Below, one piece after another: positions 58,544 through 64,000 of a stretch of DNA of 64,000 nt. The stretch lies in NCBI RefSeq assembly GCF_030272615.1, contig NC_081414.1, forward strand, positions 779,874,119 to 779,938,118, read 5' to 3'. The DNA comes from Cryptomeria japonica (Eukaryota; Streptophyta; Pinopsida; Cupressales; Cupressaceae). The notes beneath the pieces are model-generated. The model saw only the letters and a program-made list of their open reading frames with translations, was not told where the DNA came from and did not search any database. The translations under genes were made by a program, and so were the position numbers. Every line of letters begins with the position of its first letter. Position 1 is the stretch's first letter.

Positions 58544-59449
58544 ATGATGAAGAGGGAAGGTCTAAAGTTTAACAGGGAAAACTTTGGTATATCGAAAGAC
58601 AAGATGAAGATATTCATCAAAAGCATGGGTGTTCAACACTGGAGTTATGTTGAAAATGTATATGTTGTTCCTACCAGTACTCTCACCGATGACCAAAAGA
58701 GAGAGATACAAGAAAATGGACAAGTCATGGAAACCCTCATCAGTAGTGTATCTAACATTAAGTTTATTGATGTCCAGGATAAGGCTAATCCCAAAGAAGT
58801 ATGGGATGCTCTTGAAAATATCTATGGTGGTGATGAGGATGTAAAATAGGCTAAGGAAGAGAGCTTGAGAGGAAAGTTTGAAGACATGCAGATGGTTGAA
58901 GGGGAGACCATTCAACAGTATGGAATAAGAATCAAAACAATTGTTGGAGAAATAAAGAGTGCAGGTGGCAAAATAGAAGATTCCACTATTATCAGTAAAG
59001 TCTTGAGATCCCTGTTGCTAGTCTATGCAATAAGGGTTGCTACTATTCAGGAGCTGAGATCAATAGACAAGTCTAAGGCATCCTTGGACTCCATCATAGC
59101 CAAGTTGACAGCCTATGAGCTGAATTGTTTTGATTGTAGGTTTCAAAAGTTAGAATCAACTTTTAAAGCTTTTGCTATACCATCCAGAAAAGGAAAAGAG
59201 GCTAGCACTTGTGGGGAACCTAGTCAGAATAGAGAAATGAAGGATGAAGAGTTTCTGATGGAATTTGAAGCTCTTCTAGCCAAGAGATTCCCAAAAGGGA
59301 CTGGTAAATACAAAGGTAAGCTTCCTTTGAAATGTTTCTCTTGTAACCGGATAGGACATATTGCTATGAACTGTCCTAATAGCGACAACAAGGCAAATCA
59401 GAAAGGTTCAAGAAATTCAAAGGAGGGAATTGGAGAAACTATTTTCTAG
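58544..59449 (+). pseudogene. Copia element 3 gag (UBN2-type)
   Basis: The ATG at 58544 opens the gag soon after the PBS. A TAG at 58847-58849 (Gln expected) splits it, and it continues at 58865-59449 with the gag core and a zinc knuckle at 59333-59374 (CFSCNRIGHIAMNC, intact). A one-base frameshift near 59415-59425 ends the frame early; the polyprotein continues in another frame at 59420-59952. Gag would build the particle and package RNA. Confidence 0.9.
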
Positions 59450-62400
59450 CAGTTGATGAAGGTGTCACAGATGAGGAATCAGAAGATGAAGAGAATGAAG
59501 ACATTGTGTTTGTTGCTGTAAAGGAAGATGTGGCAGACAAGAAGGCTCTTGTTTCCCAGTTTGAAAATTCAAATGAGTGGATCATTGACAGTGGTTGTTC
59601 TCACCATATGATTGGTGATCGGAGCAAGTTTCTATCCTTAGAGGAGTATGATGGTGGTGTGGTTCGCTTTGGCAATGATGCACCTTTCATGGTCAAAGGT
59701 AGAGGGTCCATCTCTTTGAATGGAAAGAGTAGTGTTGACAATGTGTACTGGGTTGATGGTCTCAGACACAACCTTCTAAGTGTTGCCCAGTTAAATGACA
59801 GTGGTCTCACTCTGCAATTCAAGAATGGAGTTTGCAGAATCAAAGGTAAAGATGGTAAATTGGTAGCCATCGACATGCAGACTAAAGGTAACCTATTTCA
59901 TCTAAATGCAAATAAAAGTACATGTCTTATGGCTAAGCTTGATGATAGCTAGATATGGCATAAGAGATTCTACCATGTGAACTCTGACAACATTGTGAAG
60001 GCTAGTAAGATCAAGGCACTTAGAGGGTTGCTGGTGCTAAGAAAACCGGATAATACCTTGTGTAGAGAATGTCAATTGGGGAAAATGTCTTCCTCAACCT
60101 TTAAAGGTAAATCTTTCATTGCTGACAACTTGCTTGATCTTGTGCATACTGATCTATGTGGTCCTATGAAAACTAGAAGTGTGCAGGGTGATAGGTACTT
60201 CATGATTCTCACTGATGACTGCTCAAGAATGATGTGGGTCACATTCTTGAAAGACAAGTTCAAAGATTTCAGGAAATTCAAAGCATTCAGAGCATTAGTG
60301 GAGAAGGAAAGTGGTAAAAGGATCAAATGTCTCAGAACTGATCAAGGAGGGGAATTCACTTCAAGTGAATTCAACAAGTATTGTAAAGAATTTGGCATCA
60401 AGAGATAGCTATCTGCCCCCCGTACTCCATAGCAGAATGGCCTAGCAAAGAGGAATAACCAGATTGTGGTTGAAGCTACTAGAACCATGTTGATCCAAGG
60501 AAAGGTTGCTCACACCTTCTAGAGAGAAGCAATGAGCACTGCAGTCTACATTATGAACCAGGTACTCATCAAAAAGGGTAAGGACAAAACTCCTTATGAG
60601 TATTGGACCGGTAAGACACCCGTGGTTAACTACTTTAAGGTATTTGGTAGCAAATGTTACATCAAGAGGAGTAATCATCAGGGTAAATTTGAAGCTAAAT
60701 GTGATGAGGGAATATTTCTAGGATATTCCACCAAGAGTAAAGCTTATAAGTGCTACAACAATAGGACTCAGAGAATTACGGAAAGCATCAATGTAAAAGT
60801 TGATGAATCCTCTAAGAAGACTGAGGAGACCAGCAATGAGCAAGTTGTAAATGAACCAGTTGCAACCTTCTGGGAACCGGTTGTCAGTCAACCTAGTACC
60901 AGTAATAGTGTTCCTGAACCAGTGAATGCTGATACTGATGAAGATGAGGATGAAGAAGAAAAGCAAGAAGAACCAATTAAGACCATTCCTCGATATGTCA
61001 AGTTGAATCATGATCCCAAGCAGATCATAGGAGATAAGGATGTAGGAATCCTTACTAGAAGAAAGATCAGAGAATACATATGTATGATCTTTGAACTTGA
61101 GCCTAAGTCATTGAAAGAGGCTCATAAAGATGAAGACTGGATCAAGGCAATGGAACAAGAACTTGACCAGATAGAGAAAAATGGTACATGGTCCTTGGTA
61201 CCCAAACCAGAGCATAAAAATGTCATTGGCACAAAATGGGTGTTCAGAAATAAGTTGAATGAGGATGGCACATTGATTAGGAATAAAGCCAAACTGGTAT
61301 GCAAAGGATATGCTCAAGAAGAAGGTGAAGACTATGGGGAAACCTTTGCTCCTGTAGCCAGATTGGAAGGAGTTCGTATGCTTCTTACATATGCATCTTT
61401 TAAGAGATTCAAGGTATATCAAATGGACGTAAAATGTGCATTCCTAAATGGTGTACATGAAGAGGAGGTATATATTGAGCAACCAGATGGGTTTATCCTA
61501 TCTGAAGATAGTGACATAGTATGTAGGCTACATAAAACATTATATGGTCTGAAGCAAGCACCTAGGGCATGGTATGAGCACCTACATTTCCATCTTGTGA
61601 AGATTGGATTTGAGAGAACAAGTGAAGATAGCAATATCTACTTGAAGTCTGAAGAAGATCAGATTCTGATCTATGAAGTTTTTGTTGATGACATCATCTT
61701 TGGTGGAGATGACAAGATGAGTCATGAGTTTGCTGATGAGATGAAGAAAGAGTTTGAGATGTCACTCATAGGGGAGATTAAGTTCTTCATTGGACTACAG
61801 ATCAAATAGGTGGAAGATGGAATCTTCATCACTCAGTCCAAATATGTCAAAGAAGTGTTGAAGACTTTTGGCATGGAAGATAGCAAACCGGTTCATACAC
61901 TGATGGTGACCGGTTGCAAATTAACAAAGGAGGATGATTCCGCACTGGTTGATGAGAAGGAATACCAATCAATGATTGGAAAGTTGCATTATGTAGTGCA
62001 TAGCAGACCGGATATTGCACATGCAGTTGGCATCACTACAAGGTTCTAGAAGAGTCCAAGAGAATCTCACTTAAGTGTAGTCAAGCAGATTCTTAGGTAT
62101 CTGAAGGGAACAGTTGACTATGGACCGTGGTACCCATACAACAATAATTTCAATCTGAAAGTATTCACTGATGCTGATTGGGCCGGTAATGTGGATGACA
62201 GGAAGAGCACAATCGGTGGTGCATTCTTTCTTGGTGGTAGACTAGTCTCATGGATGAGTAAAAAGTAGAGTTGTATCTCTCAATCTACAGCGGAAGCAGA
62301 GTATGTTGCAGCTTTCATGAACTGCACTCAGACAATTTGGATGAAGCATGTACTGGAAGGCTTCAAGATCCCTGTATCTGAACCGGTAAGTATATTCTGT

Positions 62401-62631
62401 GATAACACAAGTGCTATCAATATATCAAAGAATCCAGTTTTACATTCTAGAACCAAGCATTTTGAGCTTAAGTATCATTTCTTGAGGGAAAAGGATCAGA
62501 ATAAAGAGATTGCATTGGAGCATGTGTCCAGTAAGGAGCAGTTAGCAGACATATTCACCAAGCCTCTCCCAAAGACAACATTTGTGCATTTGAGAGGTGA
62601 ATTAGAGGTATTGCCCCTTCAGGAGGTGAAC
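59420..62631 (+). pseudogene. Copia element 3 pol: protease, integrase, reverse transcriptase, RNase H
   Basis: The protease has DSG at 59587-59595 (WIIDSGCSHHM). Integrase: zinc-finger His pair near 59960-59990 and Cys pair in CRECQLGK, catalytic Asp codons at 60151 and 60340, but the third catalytic residue is Lys (60448-60450) in place of Glu. The reverse transcriptase has VYQMDVKCAFLNG, LYGLKQAPRAWYEH and FVDD at 61681-61692. RNase H has TDADWAG (about 62167), STAEAEY (about 62287) and CDNTSAI (about 62398). Seven TAG stops lie at 59950, 60406, 60430, 60520, 61807, 62047 and 62266, with no TAA or TGA inside the pol frame. The final stop is at 62632-62634. Confidence 0.92.
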
Positions 62632-62865
62632 TAAAAGTGATTGTTCCACATCAGTCAGGTACTAGATAGACAAATCTTTGGTTGATTGGTGTATTTAAGG
62701 ATGCTACTCTTCAGGGGGAGCAGCATGATGAAATTGTGATGATTGTACCTCCACTTTGGCATTGTTGTCAAAGGGGGAGAAGGAGTGAAGTGAAAAGATA
62801 TCTGCAGCAAATGGGGAGAAGATGTGAAGCAGAGAAGATATCTTTTGTATATTGCCATCAATGCC

Positions 62866-62873
62866 AAAGGGGG
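62866..62873 (+). other. Polypurine tract of copia element 3
   Basis: AAAGGGGG directly before the 3' LTR. A similar purine block (GAGGGGG-like) occurs near 62714 and 62775 but is not at an LTR edge. Confidence 0.8.
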
Positions 62874-62874
62874 A

Positions 62875-64000
62875 TATTTTTGGCATTATTTGAACTGGCA
62901 TGAAGACATAATGATATTGTATGTTGTCATTGATGTTAATATGAGACATGGTGAGAACCGACACATGTGATAGGTGAAGAGAGAGGAACCGACATATGTA
63001 TGAACCGGTTTATATGCCAAAGTGAAGTGGCACATTTGTTCAAGGTGAACCAGCATGTAGTTATGAGAACCGACACATGAAAGCATTGTATGGCTACTAG
63101 TTGGTAGGTAGCTTCCACTTCAGGGTTTTCGATTGGAGCAACTCAAGTGACTCAATTGGTAATCTTCGTATGATGAGTTAGCAGTATGATGGAGGACAGG
63201 TCATGTTGCCACGTAAGCTATGTTCGTGTGAAGGATCTTGCATGAAGAAGACTATTCCTGTCCAGCTCAGGAATGTGTGAAGTTTGTCAAACGGTGATAA
63301 TGCGTGATGGGTTATCAGTAGCCATGAAAATGGTGGATAATGGACGATGGAGAATGTCTTGAGATCAATTCAAGATTGTTGCATTTAATGCAGTATGATT
63401 CAATGGTCAAGATCGAACCGCTTGAATTTCTTAACCTAACAGGTTTAGGGTCTAGGGTTTTTGCTACCGACCTGTATGTTTCCTATAAGGTCGATGTTAT
63501 GTTTCTTTCTGAAGTTGTTGGAAAAAGTTGTGAGTGTGTATCTAAGGGAAGTGATATATGATTCTTGCCAAACCAAAGGAGAGAAGAGATATCTGCAAAG
63601 TGAATGTGTAGAAGGTGAAGAGGAGCCAAAACGGATCTACATTAGCATTGAGTGCTGTTAACAGATCATTGTAATACCTGTTGATCTCTAACCACATCAA
63701 CAATTGTAAAATCCCCTAACAGGGTAGCCTTAACTGGCTTGATTCAAAATCCCTTAAATCGGGTGGTCTTAACCAGCTTATTTCAAATCCCTTAACCGGG
63801 TAACTCGAGGCTAATGAGTTCTGAGAAGCTAGAGAAGCTTAGGAGATCCTTTTAGCTATTGAGTTCTTAAAATCCTCTAACCGGGTGATCCCTAACAGGT
63901 TCGGTTCCTACCAGAACCTATTGTAATGTCCTTAATCGGACAAGGCTCCTAACAAAGCGGACTTCTAAAGAGTATTCATCCCCACCATGGTTTTTCCCAA
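62875..64000 (+). repeat. 3' LTR of copia element 3 (partial, window end)
   Basis: It aligns with the 5' LTR from its first base. The start is TATTTTTGGC, with the terminal TG changed to TA. About 1126 of roughly 1583 bases are present. Confidence 0.92.

Larger units (their letters stand above)
56891..64000 (+). mobile_element. Ty1/copia element 3, nearly full-length; 3' LTR cut by window end
   Basis: Plus-strand order: 5' LTR (56891-58473), perfect PBS, gag, protease, integrase, reverse transcriptase, RNase H, polypurine tract (62866-62873) and 3' LTR (62875 onward). It was inserted into the gypsy reverse transcriptase, left flank CTAAT. In a stretch of about 200 bases compared by eye the two LTRs differ at about one base in 14, many differences being CG to CA or TG. 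Eight TAG stops and one frameshift make it dead. Confidence 0.93.

Overview
This is a stretch of plant nuclear DNA. The evidence is two intronless plant-type G-type lectin S-receptor-like kinases, Ty1/copia, Ty3/gypsy and L1-like retroelements of plant type, and primer-binding sites matching the 3' end of plant initiator tRNA-Met. AT-rich spacers, layered old retroelements and copia LTRs rich in CCGG words suggest a large, slowly purged genome such as a conifer; that is inference. No rRNA, tRNA, CRISPR or prokaryotic feature was seen.

Layout. 1-11.8 kb: a minus-strand copia-like element (LTR, PBS, gag with four zinc knuckles, then a long ORF of unknown family) with a second minus-strand copia element (3925-9876) inserted in its gag, framed by the 5-bp duplication GTTTG. 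11.8-14.0 kb: a gypsy-type LTR holding an inverted relative. 14.97-17.38 kb: receptor kinase gene 1. 17.4-31.3 kb: AT-rich DNA with a solo LTR (22501-23613), a dead promoter-plus-start relic of a third kinase copy (about 24.2-24.7 kb) and a gypsy protease/LTR remnant. 31.4-35.0 kb: an L1-like LINE on the minus strand lacking its 3' half. 35.4-40.0 kb: receptor kinase gene 2 with its promoter, bracketed by a long imperfect inverted repeat. 40.0-47.5 kb: a solo LTR and a complete but dead copia element. 47.5-56.9 kb: gypsy LTR and gag on the plus strand (gag split by a solo LTR), a copia gag/protease remnant and gypsy pol on the minus strand. 56.9 kb to the end: a long plus-strand copia element inserted in the gypsy reverse transcriptase, its 3' LTR running off the window.

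How it fits together. Only the two kinase genes look intact. They are tandem paralogues about 19 kb apart, probably membrane receptors for pathogen or self ligands, and share a promoter block with the relic between them. Everything else is retroelement debris at several ages. Most premature stops in the copia ORFs are TAG at positions where a CAG or a C-preceded TGG would be expected, as if methylated CHG cytosines had decayed. The most unusual structures are the inverted repeat around gene 2, the unknown ORF in the first element, and a strand-switch-like junction in the nested element.
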